Source: Symbiodinium natans
Lineage: Eukaryota; Sar; Dinophyceae; Suessiales; Symbiodiniaceae
Length of the DNA stretch: 64,000 bases
NCBI GenBank assembly: GCA_905221605.1
Contig: CAJNDS010002589.1
Location: 161,001-225,000 of the forward strand
Reading direction: 5' to 3'
The notes below the pieces were generated by a model that had not been told where the DNA came from, did not search any database, and saw only the letters and a list, made by a program, of their open reading frames with translations. A program made the position numbers and the translations under genes. Shown piece after piece: positions 1 through 11,868 of the stretch. Numbering within the stretch: position 1 is the stretch's first letter; every line of letters starts with the position of its first letter.

Positions 1-2546
1 TTTTAGGGTTTAGGGTTTTAGGGTTTTCGGGTTTAGGGTTGTAGGGTTTAGGGTTTAGGGTTTAGGGTAGTGTGGCGCCTGAACCCTAAGCCCCAAACCT
101 GCACCGTATGAATGGGTACAACAACACTTGGGACTGGAGGCGCCTCTTTGTTTTGAGAGTTGAGGCTCAGGATGGCCCTGCCCCAAGTTACGTAAAGTTA
201 AATTTGGGTTCATAGGGTTTCGGGTTCATAGGGTTTAGGGTTTAGGGTTTAGGGTTTAGGGTTTAGGGTTTAGGGACCCTGGAAAGCCCTCAAAAAAACC
301 CAACAGCTCCCGAAACTTTGAAACCCTAACCTGGAACCCTGAAGAGTCCCCAAAGCTCTCTGCCTGGAAGGCCCAGAGCCAACTTCAGCCCGCTTGCAAG
401 TCAGCTGGGGATTCGGTTTGGGGTTAGGGTTCAGGGTTTAGGGTTCAGGATGTAGGGTTTAGGGTTTAGGGTTAGGGGTTTAGGGTTAGGGGTTTAGGGT
501 TTAGGGGTAGAGGGTTAGGGGTATAGCAGTTTTGGAGTGGCTTAGGATGGTGAAGTCCTCCCCCCCCCCCCCCCAACTGCTACAGCCTCAAGCACTAAAT
601 TCAACCCTAAACCTTAAATCCTGCACCCTAAGCCCTCCGAACCCTCCTAAATCCTGATCCCTAAGCCCTTTGAACCCTAAACCCTAAACCTTTTTGAATC
701 CCAAGGGTCGAACTTGCCCACTGCACACCCTGCAACCCTAAGCCCTAAAACCCTAAAACCCCAAAATCCTAAACCCAAAGTCCTCGAAAACCCTAAACCC
801 TAAACCCTAAGCCCGCGCTGGAAAAGGGTGACTCCAGCAAAAAAAACTAAACCCTAAGCCCAAAAAAGCCCTGTAAGCCCTAAGCCCGAAGAGTTCTGAG
901 CCCTAAGCCCTCAAAGCCCTAAGCCCCAAGCCCGAAGTCCCTCCGTCCGCCATCCGAGGCCCCGGTACAAGCTCAAGAAAGAAGTGTGGGAGACTCGGGG
1001 GACACCAAGGTTGAACCCTAAACCCTGAACCCTGAACCCTGGACCCTACACGAACCCTAAACCCTATGAACCCAAATTTAACTTTACGTCCGGGTAGCAA
1101 CAAAAAGCAAGTAAACCCTAAACCCTGAACCCTACACCCTACACCCTGCACCCTAAACCCTATAAACTCAAAGGTTTGGCCCTATAAGCCCGAAACCCTG
1201 ATTCACCTCCAGGGTTAAGGGTTGAGGTTTTTATAGGGGTTTCTGGTTTTAACATAAAGAACATTGTATCATTTTTCCAAAAAAGTATTTTGTTTAGGGT
1301 TTTGGGTTTAGGGTTTATGGTTTAGGGTATTTGTTGGGCGTTTTGGGCCCAAACGCGCGTTTAGGTTTCAGGGGCGGCTGGAGATCTGAGTGAGGTCTAA
1401 ACCCTAAACCCTGAATAACTGGAAGAGTGTCTCTGGCGAGAGAGGGCTTTGGGGTTTCTTTGTGGCCGCCTTGTTGGGGTCTTCCTTGATCCCTAAACCC
1501 TAAACTCTAAAGCCCAAGTGTGAGCCATAAAGTCTAAACCTTAAATCCTACACCCCAAGCCCTAAACCCTAAACCCTAAACCCTAATTAACCCCTTTGTG
1601 GTTAGGGTTTTAGGGCGATTCTCGGTTAGGGTCCTTGCTTGAAGGCACGGTGTTTCCGGTTTAGGGCAGTTCTCAAGCGAGTACCGAAGACCCTAAACCC
1701 GAAACCCTAAGCCCTAGGCCCTAGACCCTAAACCCTAAACCCTAAACCCTAAACCCTAAGCCTTCTTTGCCCTTTTTTGGGCTCTCGGAGCCAGGCCTGG
1801 CCTTTTGGCGTGGCAGGGAGACCGGCTGCAGCCTACGGAGGCTTCCGCCGAGGGAATCGGGGCCTGGAGGCTTCCGGATTGGGTTTCGGGTTTAGGGTTT
1901 AGGGTTTAGGGTTTAGGGTTCAGGGTTCAGGGTTTAGGGTTTAGGGTTTAGGGTTAGGGTTTAGGGTTTAGGCAGGTCGGTTAGGAGTATGATTTTGGGT
2001 CCAATCGTTGGGGTCATCGTTGGGCTTCCGCCATAGTAGGGTTCAGCATCTGGTGGTTCGAGTCTTTTGTGTCTCTGGGGATTCAGGAAACTGGTCCTGC
2101 TGCAGACTGGTGCGGTCAAGCTCGGGTTCTGAGACATTTTTGGGGTTCGCTACATTAGTTTTGAGTAGCAGGAAGTAGGGTGTAGGAGTTAGGGGCTTGA
2201 GTCGTGAGCAAGTGAGGAAGTCCCTAAACCCTAAACCCTAAACCCTAAACCCTAAACCCTAAACCCTAAACCCTAAACCCTAAACCCTAATTGAAAATTG
2301 TAGACTCAAACTGCGTTGCCATCCTGCACCTTCAATCCGCAGCACTAAGCTAGCCCGGAGATCTCGGCCGTCGATGCTTAGCTTGCAAAATGCTTGGAGA
2401 AGGAGAGCCAGGGTGGAACCATCCCTGCCCCTTAAGTTTTGGGGCTTAGGGTTTAGGGCTTTGGGGTTTAGGGTGCAGGGTTTAGGGTTTAGGGTTTAGG
2501 GTTTAGGGTTAAAACCTCAAACCCAAAGTACCAAGCCCCTGGCAAG
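1..2546. repeat. Telomere-like arrays with two possible exons
   Basis: This stretch is mainly short TTTAGGG and CCCTAAA arrays in alternating orientation, with degenerate copies, separated by 50-150 base unique islands. The island at 1795-1840 has an AG|G acceptor, an open frame (AWPFGVAGRP...) and a GC donor, and could be an upstream exon of the C2 gene. An island at 2290-2430 is open in one frame only. The window does not look like a chromosome end: arrays of equal length occur throughout its 64 kb. Confidence 0.6.
2223..2289 (-). repeat. Interstitial telomere array (CCCTAAA)n
   Basis: About nine near-perfect CCCTAAA units, in the reverse orientation to the array at 2478-2510. Unique islands begin directly on both sides. 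Confidence 0.95.
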
Positions 2547-5500
2547 GTCATGACCGCGAAGGCCAAGGCACGCGCCGGCCAGCTCAAGCTACCCATGGCT
2601 GCCTTGGGGTTTGGGGTTTGGGGTTTAGGGTTTAGGGTTTAGGGTTTGGGGTTTAGGGTTTAGGGTTTGGGGTTTAGGGTTTGGGGTTTGGGGCTTAGGC
2701 TTAAGGCTTAAAAGGTTTGGAGTCGGCGTTTGCGGACATCCCCAACGGCACCCCTTATTTCGATGACCCAGAGTAGGCCGTTGTTGGCACCTTTTTTTTT
2801 TTAGGGTTTAGGTTCCCGTACAAGCCCCTTCACACCAAAAAAGGGCAACCTTCTTACTCCCAGGTTACTCTTGGGGTCTCGACTGCCTTGGTATAGGAAC
2901 CCAAAACCCTAAACCCTAAACCCTAAACCCTAAACCCTAAACCCTAAACCCTAAACCCTAAACCTAGGGACTTGGGGTTCAGGGGTTGGTTGTTGCGTTT
3001 AGGGTTTGGGGGTCAAGGAACTTCAGCTAAGGGCGTAATCTGCCCTGAGAAGCCTCATGGAAGTTCCTTGATCCTCCCTGTGCCTTTACCAGCCCCGGGT
3101 TCCTATAGCCACTTGCTCTGTGTTTGGGTGTTGTTCGGGGTTTGGGGGGTTTAGGGTTTAGGGTTTAGGGTTTAGGGTTTAGGGTTTAGGGTTTAGGGTT
3201 TAGGGCCTTACCCTAAGGGTCCATGTACCTAATTATGGAATACTTGGGCCTTAAAGTACTTCCTATATAAGGGCTTTTGAGTCTAAGTATATAATAATAA
3301 GGTACATGGACCCTTAGGGCCAGTTAGGATTGTACTTCTACCCCACTGATAAGCCCCTTAAGTGCCCTAGTACGTGTATAAGTACAAGTGCAGTTTTTTG
3401 GTCACTAAGTACCATGAACCTCCAAGTATCTACGACCTGAACGTCAAACCCTGTACCCACCTCACTTGATCCCCTGAGGGCCCGAAGGATACCGCTAAAC
3501 CTCAAAGCCCAGACCCTAGAAACTAAAAACCTAAAACCTAAGCCCCTAAGCCTGCCAAACTTTCCGACCGGAACCCCAGACCCCAAGCCCCAAACCTTCA
3601 AGCCTACTTGTGGAGACCTGGGTGCAAAATGGAACCTCAAGGCTACAAGCCTAGACAACATCCACGGCGCAAGCGGACTGCCTATAGATGTTAAGCACGT
3701 GAACTGCAACGTTAAGGATTCAGGGCCTAGGAATCTGTCATCCTGAGCTGGGACCTGTGTCCTTACACATTATCCCTCGTGAAACATCGTTTGACATCTT
3801 TTATCCATGTAGTCCTCTAAGGTCTGCAAACAAGTGCTCGCTAAGAGTGGGAATTAGTGCAAGACCCGCTAGACCACCAAACAAAGGAAACCACAGCACT
3901 TGCACCCGACACACACGCCCTCGCCCACCCCTTCCTGAATCCCAGCTTAAGCCACTGCACTCCGTATAACCCTAAACCCTAAACCCTAAACCCTAAACCC
4001 TAAACCCTGCCGCATGCAGGCCGTAGAGTTCTCCAGCCTAGCCCGTGCCGACCTGGCAGCATTTGCTTGCAGCTTTGGCGGGCGTAGAGCGTAAGGCGAA
4101 TCAAAGAGCTACCCTAAACCCTAAACCCTAAACCCTGAAACCCTATAAGCCCCACCCCTAGGGCACCCATATTATAACTAGAGTGATGAGGGCCATACAT
4201 TGGGTTACAAGAACTAAAGCTTAGGCTATAAATCTCATAGCTAGAGTTCCCCCAAGCCCCCCCCCCCCCCCTTCCCCGACCCCCGACCCCCACAGATGTT
4301 GTGGAGGGCTCTTGGTTTTTCTTCTTTCTCTCTTGCCCTCTCTATTTATGTATTTCTCTTTCTCTCTCTCAACTTCTCTCTTGCTCCCTAAACCCTAAAC
4401 CCTAAGCCCTAAGCCCTAAGCCCTAACCCTAAACCCTCTTGAAATTGGGGGGTTTAAAGCATTTAGGGTGCGCCAACACCGCCGGACCCTGGTCGAGTCT
4501 CTGGTACATTTACAGCTTGTTCCGGCGCATCGGTTTAGGGTTTAGGGTTTAGGGTTTAGGGTTTAGGGTTTAGGGTTTAGGGTTTAGGGTTTAGGGTTTA
4601 GGGTTTAGGGTTTAGGGGTGTAGATGAGGATTGGTTCTACAATATGGCTACAGGTACGGGAATGCCTGAAGCTTTGTTTGGAAGATCTTGGTGGGCTCAG
4701 CTAAATTCTACACCTAAACCCTCAATCGTACAAACCTGGGACGTTCCCCCTTATACTAACAGTCCTTAATAGGGATTATACATAGGGGGTACTATAATCC
4801 CGATTAAAGGCTGTTAGTATGAGGGGGAACATCCCTAAACCCTAAACCCTAAACCCCAAACCCCAAACCCTAAACCCTAAACCCTGCAGCTTCCGCGGCA
4901 CACCAGGCGCTGGGCGGAAACGTCACAGAGGTGGGCATGCGCATGGGCGCCGAGCGGCCATCAGGACTGGGCTGAGGGCTTAGAGCCCTCATCCCTAGGG
5001 TTTAGGGTTTAGGGTTGAGGGGGGTTTAGGGTGTAGGGTTTAGGGTTTAGGGTGCATTTTGGGGCTTATAGGGCTTAGGAGTTGGGGGTGCGAATGGCTC
5101 CCTGCAACCAACCCAAGACTCGTTCTTTCCTGTGAGAATCGCTGACTGTTTTCCTGCAAGGTTTAGGGCATGGGGTTTTGGGTTATGTCTATATCTACAC
5201 ACTCAACCCCCAAAAAAGGAAGCCTGAAATATGAGTGACAAGAGCGATTAGGTAAGTTCGACCGCCAGCCCCTCCCCCCCCCCCCCCCCCCAATCCAAAA
5301 CCCCAAACCCTAAACCCTAAGCCCTCAGGCACGTAAGTCCAAGGACGGGTCTTGCGTCTAGCTAGGCTTTAGGATCTGGTTTTAGGGTATGGGGTTTCAA
5401 GGCTTTAGTGTTTGGGGTTTGGGTTTCAAGGCTTTAGTGTTTGGGGTTTGGGTTGCCAGGGTTTACGCTATGGGGTCTCAAGCGTGCGGGGTTTGAGGCT

Positions 5501-8500
5501 TAGGGTTTGAGGGTTGAAGATTGGGGGGGGTCATGGGTTCTGGACCATGGCTTTCCCTACTACCCCCTCTATACTACCCCCCAGATTTCCCCCCTTCAAT
5601 AACCATAGGCTTGATTCTCCCTAAATAGCCATAATTATGGGGGGGGGATCCTAGGAGGGGGTAGTATAGAGGGGGGTAGAAGGGGAACCCGTGACCCTAA
5701 ACCCTACATGCTAGACCCTAAACGCTAAACCCTGAGCCCCAAGCCCTAAACCCTAACCCTAAACCCTAAAACCTAAACCCTAAACCCTATCGAAAGTCTG
5801 CTCGACATGGCAGTTCGGATCAACAGCACCGTGGAAGCTGCGCTCGCTGATGTCATGGTCTCAGCTTAGGGTTTAGGGTTTAGGGTTTAGGGTTCAGGGT
5901 TTAGGGTTTATGGTTTAGGGTTTAGGGTTTAGGGTTTCGGGTATTGCTTGCTGTTGGAGTGAGTAAGTCTCGGACCTCTTTTCATAAACCCTAAACCCTA
6001 AGCCCTAAGCCTTGAACCCTGAACCTTGAACCTCTTTTCCATAAACCCTAGGATGCCCAGTAGTGCCCTTATTCCCTTTTTTGGGGGTTTAGGTCCCTTA
6101 TAAACCCTTTCAAGCAAAACAAGGCACCCTTTTTAAGCCTAGGTTACTGGGCAGCCTAGAACCTGTAGTTCTGCTGGACAACTGAACGAGTAAGGAGGGG
6201 GAGGGGAGGGGGCAGTCCTCCTACAGCACGACACGAACACGAATGTTTTTAGATGTGTACAAATACCCACGCGACTCTGTATCGGCATCGGTATTTGTAT
6301 GATTACATGTGCAAACACTCAGAGACATCTATGTGCATGCCTATCTTTAGGTTTCATGTGTTCCCTAAACCCTAAACTCTGTTTTATAGAATATGCTGAC
6401 CCAAAGACCCCAACCCCACCCCTCCCCCCCCCAACAAAAACAGCAAGCAAGCGTACAACAATCCCAAGTCACCATTATGTGTGTTCTTTTGTGGTCTGCT
6501 TAGTGCCCAAGCACTTTCTACTATACATCAAGTACTCATTCAGGAGAACCGCAATTGGTTGTTGGGTGTCCTGCCGAAGCGCTTACACCTCGTTTCCTCT
6601 CCCCTCCGCCCTTAACTTGAGAAACTGAGAAACCCTAAATGCCAAAACCCAGACCCTAAACCCTCCACCATCCGCCTTCCTCCTCATGGTTTCTAGGGTT
6701 TGGGCTTGCAGGGTCCTTGTTCCTTGGAGTTCAGGGGCCTTACTCCTCAGGGGAATAAGGCACCTTAAGGAATCTTGTTGCAGGAGACGAGTTGTGCTTA
6801 ACTCCCTCATTCCCGACAGGAGAGTCAGAGAGCCAGTATGTTATCAATCCCTAAACCCAAACCCCCAAGCCCCAAAAACTAGACCCTATAACCCTAAACC
6901 CTATAACCCTATGCCTATAACCCTAAACCCGAAACCCTAAACCTTCTAAGAGGTTATTCCTGAGGGTTTTTGCGTGCCAAGGCATCCGTCGACCCCTACG
7001 AGACAGGACCGTGGCCGAGGGTTGCCCTTCAAGTTACACGTTCTGAATTAGGGTTCAGGGTTTAGGGTTTAGGGTTTGGGGTTTGGGGTGTAGGGTTTAG
7101 GATTTAGGGCTTAGGTTTTTGTTTAGGGACTGGGCTTCGCGTTTCAATTTTGTGCTGCCTCATAAGTAGCGTGGCATGCGATGAGCAATTTATCTGCTCT
7201 CGGCTGGGCAGCGAGTTGGGTCATTAGATACCCTATATCATCGCCACATATTATGACGCTTTAAGGCTTGCACATACATCGCCGCGAGTCGCTATGTTGA
7301 GGATGACGCGTCTGGGTGCTTTTGCTGTGTAACCCTGAGCCCTAAACCCCAAACCCGTGTGTAGGTTCTCAGACCTCTAGACTTTGCCGCTACTCCCTTG
7401 ACACCGTGGGACTGGGTTTCGGGGTTTTTAAGGGTACCCTAAACCCCTAGACCCTAAGCCAGGGCCTTCAATGGCTCATAAACCCTAAGCCCTAAGCCCT
7501 AAACCCTAAACCCTAAACCGTGAATCACTGGCTTCTGATCTCGACCTAGATGGTCCATGGAGGGTTCAGAGGTGTGCAAATGGGCACCCCAAGAGAGGAA
7601 GTACAATTGGGAAAGAGGGGCTTGTCTTCAGTGTTCTAAACACTGAGAACTATAATAACCCTCCCCCCCCCCCCCCCCCCCCCCGAGCACTCATCTAGCC
7701 CGGCTCACCTCCACAGATGTAGAGAGAGATCTCTCTTTCTCTTTCTCTCTCTCTCTCTCTGTTGTCTGGTCTTGTTTCTTGTTGTTTAATTTCTTTCTTT
7801 CTTTCTTTAAGTCTTTCTTTATTTCTTCCTTCCTTCCTTCCTTTCTTTCTTTCTCTCTCCCTCTCTCTCTCTCTCTCCCTCTCTCGCTTTCTCTAGCTCT
7901 CTCTTTCTCACTCATGGAGCGGTCCAAGCCCATCACCCCAAGGCCGAAGACCTTAGAAGGGTCTGGACTTAGAGGAAAGCGCCCTCAACCCGAAAGCCTA
8001 AACCCTAAATTCGGGTATAGGGTTTAGGGTTTAGGGTTTAGGGGTACCCCTAAACCCTAAACGCCACCCGAAGCCACTTTGCAGGATTGGATATCTACCG
8101 CTTCGAGTGGGTCAGCGACTTTATCCATGAGCTGGGCTCTGAGGGAGGGAAGGAAGCTCTCAGCCCTGAATGAGGGTTTAGCCCTAAACCCTAAACCCTA
8201 AACCCTAAACCCGAAATCCTAAACCCCAGTAGGGTTTAGGGTTGAGGCCCTGTCAGGTGCTTCAACCGGCAAGGAGCACGGACATGTACATATGGGGGTT
8301 ACGAAAATTGGGAACCCCAAAAGAGCCCCGAAATAGCGGGATTCAAAAAGACCCTAAGACCCTAAGGCCCCAAGGCCCCAAGGCCCCAAGGCCCCAAGGC
8401 CCTAAGACCCTAAGACCCTAAGACCCTAAGACCCTATCCCGCAGTCTGCCTCCCCTATCAGGCCAACCGGTGGGCTTGGGGCAGGGGGGCTGGTGGTTTT

Positions 8501-11500
8501 CTTCACCCCAGAAACGGGGAAGGCTTTTCACGCCCGAAGTGCTGCGAATCCGAAGCGGGCCTTCACCCTAAATCCCAAACCGGCAACTGTACACCCTAAA
8601 CCCTAAACCCTAAACCCTAAACCCTAAACCCTAAACCCTAAACCCTATCTCCGAAATCCCAAGGTACAAGCTGTACGCCTTGGTCAAGGCGCAGGGAAAG
8701 AACTATCTCTGCAGCGTGAGCCGGGCGCTCGTAGCATGGACATCCGTGGCAGCCCAGTGCTGCCCTGTACTCTTTTTGGGGAGGGTCCCTGATAAAGTAA
8801 CTAACCAAATAAGATGGCTACTGGGCTAGCGAGCCTACAAAGAGGGGGCTGAGGCTAGAATTTAGGTTTGAGGGGTTTGGGGTTTAGGGTCTAGGGTGTG
8901 GGCTTTGGGGCTTTGGCTTTAGGGGCTGGGTCTAGAGTTTAGGTTGGAGGGTTTGGGGTTTAGGGTTCGGCGTGTAAGGGTTTCGGACTTAAGGGGTTCA
9001 GGGGCTTAGGTATCGGGCACACCTGCAACAGTTTACGATTACGACACGGACAACTTTTTTCGTGGGGGGTTTCTGTAGGGGGTTTTCCATACTATGTTTT
9101 GTTTAGCTCTGTATTATGGGGGAAAATGCCGAACATGCCGAAATACCGATATTTATTGTGAGTTGGGCTGTTGTTGCATGGGGATTCAGCGGTCATGGCA
9201 GCAGCTAGGGTACGGCTTTTCTATATACGGCAGTTGCGTTTATCTCCTGGTCCTGCATTCACGAGATCCCAGCTTCTTCAGACACATACCTTAGGTTGAT
9301 GTAAAAATAAGCCCTAAACCTGACTGGGCGGGCTTTCATGCGATGTAAATGACGCAGGTGGAAGCCCGCCCAGTCGTTTGAAGGGATTGGTGACCCGGCG
9401 AAGCACGGCTATGCTGGCCCCCAAAGTATGCCCCATGATTTCCGAGAACAACAAAGTAAGAGGTCTCTTGATCGTCGACCTGGTCAATCTACCTGTGCAC
9501 CTAGAATCTCTGTTTTGTAACATTAAACCCTAAACCCTAAACCCTAAACCCTAAACCCTAAACCCTAAACCCGTAGGCAACTGTTTGGGGGTAATTTGGG
9601 AGCCGTCAGAACCCCTGTGTAAATGCAGCCCCCTGGATACATCCCGCACCTAAGATGTGCGAACGCCAGCGTTGCTGTGGGAGGAGAACAAGGACACTCA
9701 TGGGAAGGTGAGGTCTTAGGCCCCAGGGTTTAGGGTTAAGGGTTGAGAGTTTAGGGTTTTGGGTTTAGGGATGAAAGGGCTAGCTGCAAGTAGAATTCTA
9801 AGCGTTACGGGGGCAATGTATAATTGGCAGAGAATTGGGTTGTAACATCTGTGTCTAGAAGTCCCCCCACAAGAACATCGAAGCCTGTCTAGTATAGCAA
9901 GCCTAAACCCTAAACCCTAAACCCTAAACCCTAAACCCGAAAACCCTAAACCCTAAACCCCAAACCCCAAACCCTAAACCCTAAACCCTAAACCCTAAAC
10001 CCTAAACCTTAACCCAGGGTTTATAATGCAGATCGCTTCGGAGTTGCCATATTGTGCCCTAACCCCCAAACCCTAAACTCTCTAGGATGCCCAGTAGCCC
10101 TTATTCCCTTTTTTGTAGGTTTAGGTTCCCTTATAAACCCCTTTAAGCAAAAAAGGGCACCCTTTTTCATCATAGGTTACTGGGCAACCTAGCTCTGAAC
10201 TCAATAACCCTAAACAGGTTCGGTATAGACTGGATCAATATCGAAGATGTACTACCCTGGAGGGATAGTGGGAATTCTGGGGCTGGAGCCTGCCCTTACT
10301 ACATTCAATGCTCTTTCTAATCCGTTTAGGGTTTAGGGCCACCTTAAAACCTTAAAACCCTAAACTCTAAGCCCTAAAGCCTTAAACCCTAAACTCTTAA
10401 GCCCTAAACCCTTAAACCCTTAAACCCTAAACTGAGTGAGCCCCGGGGCCGTCGCGCAGGGCGAACGCGCCGAAGCCGGTAGGCGAGGCGGGCTGCGGGG
10501 TGGACCCGGCAGGTCGCTGGCGAGAAACTAACCCAGAGGGTCAATTTGCATTACCATTATGGAATTAGGTACCCAAAAACCATACCAAGTAAGGTTTTGG
10601 GTACCTAAGTCCATAGTAGTATGACAAATGGACCCTCTGGGTAAGGTATTCCAAACCTTTGGGTAAAACATGGCAACCTCTTTTTGCGAGGTCTCCCTGG
10701 GCCCCTCCCTCCCGGAGGAGCCCTGCCTCCCGCCTTGGTCCGCTCCTGCCTGGGACCCTGCCTGGAGCTGCCAGACCCCTGCTCAAGCACAACGGGTCAT
10801 GGTAGAAGGCACACAAAGCCCACCACGCCTCCCAAACAAGCAACATCAGCAATGCAGCCCCCCATCCCAAACCTCTGACTTCCTTCCAAGCAAGTGATCC
10901 AGATCCCCAACCAGCCCTTGGCGAAGGCGGCAGCGGGCCCCAATCCCAAACCTCTCACTTTCTGGCCTCCCACAATCCATCACAAGGCCACCACGCCTGC
11001 CAAACCAGATGCAGCATCAGCAAGGGCGAAGGCGGCAGCAACCCCCATCCCAAACCTGTGACTTCAGGCCCTTCAAGCAAGTTTTCCAAATCCCCAACCA
11101 GGATGCAGCATCGCCAAGGGCAAAGGCGGCAGCCAACCCCAATCCCAAACCTCTGATTTTTGGCCTTCCCAGAAGCCCTCGAATGATAGACATCATCCCT
11201 TGCAACGCCCAGGAGGCACGCGCCTGGGTGCTTTCAGCACCAGCCCGCCCGAGACACCCTAAACCCTAAACCCCAAAAGTTTAGGGCTCAGGGCTTAGGG
11301 TTTAGGAAGCAGGGTTTGGCTTTCGCTGACTCAAATAGCAATACCTAGCTAGGTTCTGCATTCCGTGCAGGCTTTTTCTCTCGGACCCCTTATAGAAGAA
11401 CTTAAGTCAGCCTGTATGCCTACGTCCTAACCCTAAACCCCAAACCCCAAACGCTAAACCCTTGCAAGGAGCTCTTCGAGTACATCTTAAAGAGCTTCAC

Positions 11501-11825
11501 TCCACTCGAAGCGTGAGCCGGGCGCTGCTTAGGGCTTTTGGGTTTAGGTAGGGTTTGGGGTTTGGGGTTTGGGGTTTGGGGTTTGGGGTTTGGGGTTTGG
11601 GGTTTGGGGTTTGGGGTTTGGGGTTTGGGGTTTGGGGTTTGGGGGTTGGGGTTGGGGTTTGGGGTTTGGGGTTTGGGGTTGGGGGTTTGGGGGTTTGGGG
11701 GTTTGGTTGTTTGGGGTTTGGGGTTTGGGGTTTGGGGTTTGGGGTTTTGGGGTGTGGGGGTTTGGGGTTTTTTGGGGGTTTGGGGGTTGGGTGGGGGGTG
11801 TTGGGGTTTTGGGGTTTGGGGGGGT

Positions 11826-11868
<43 letters not shown>

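Larger units (their letters stand above)
9000..11468. other. Long intron of the C2 gene with several elements
   Basis: This is most of the intron 8716-11468. It holds an AT-richer unique stretch (9050-9300), a perfect hairpin (9322-9375), CCCTAAA arrays (9525-9572, 9903-10010), a family C element (10082-10192) and a unique GC-rich stretch (10430-11240). In the last, a sequence containing CCAAACCTCTGA recurs about every 90 bases. A small open frame around 9014 (VYDYDTDN) resembles a C2 motif but does not fit the exon chain. Confidence 0.5.

Noticed and set aside
1-60. Chromosome end (true telomere)
   Set aside because: The initial arrays are short, interrupted and no different from dozens inside the window.
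7691-8027. Lys/Glu/Arg-rich frame on - and Ser/Leu/Phe-rich frame on +
   Set aside because: They read through CT/CTTT simple repeats.
9014-9061. C2-like motif VYDYDTDN suggesting another C2 exon
   Set aside because: Using it breaks the phase between exons 8664-8715 and 11469-11512, and no other C2 strands lie nearby. Kept only as a curiosity.
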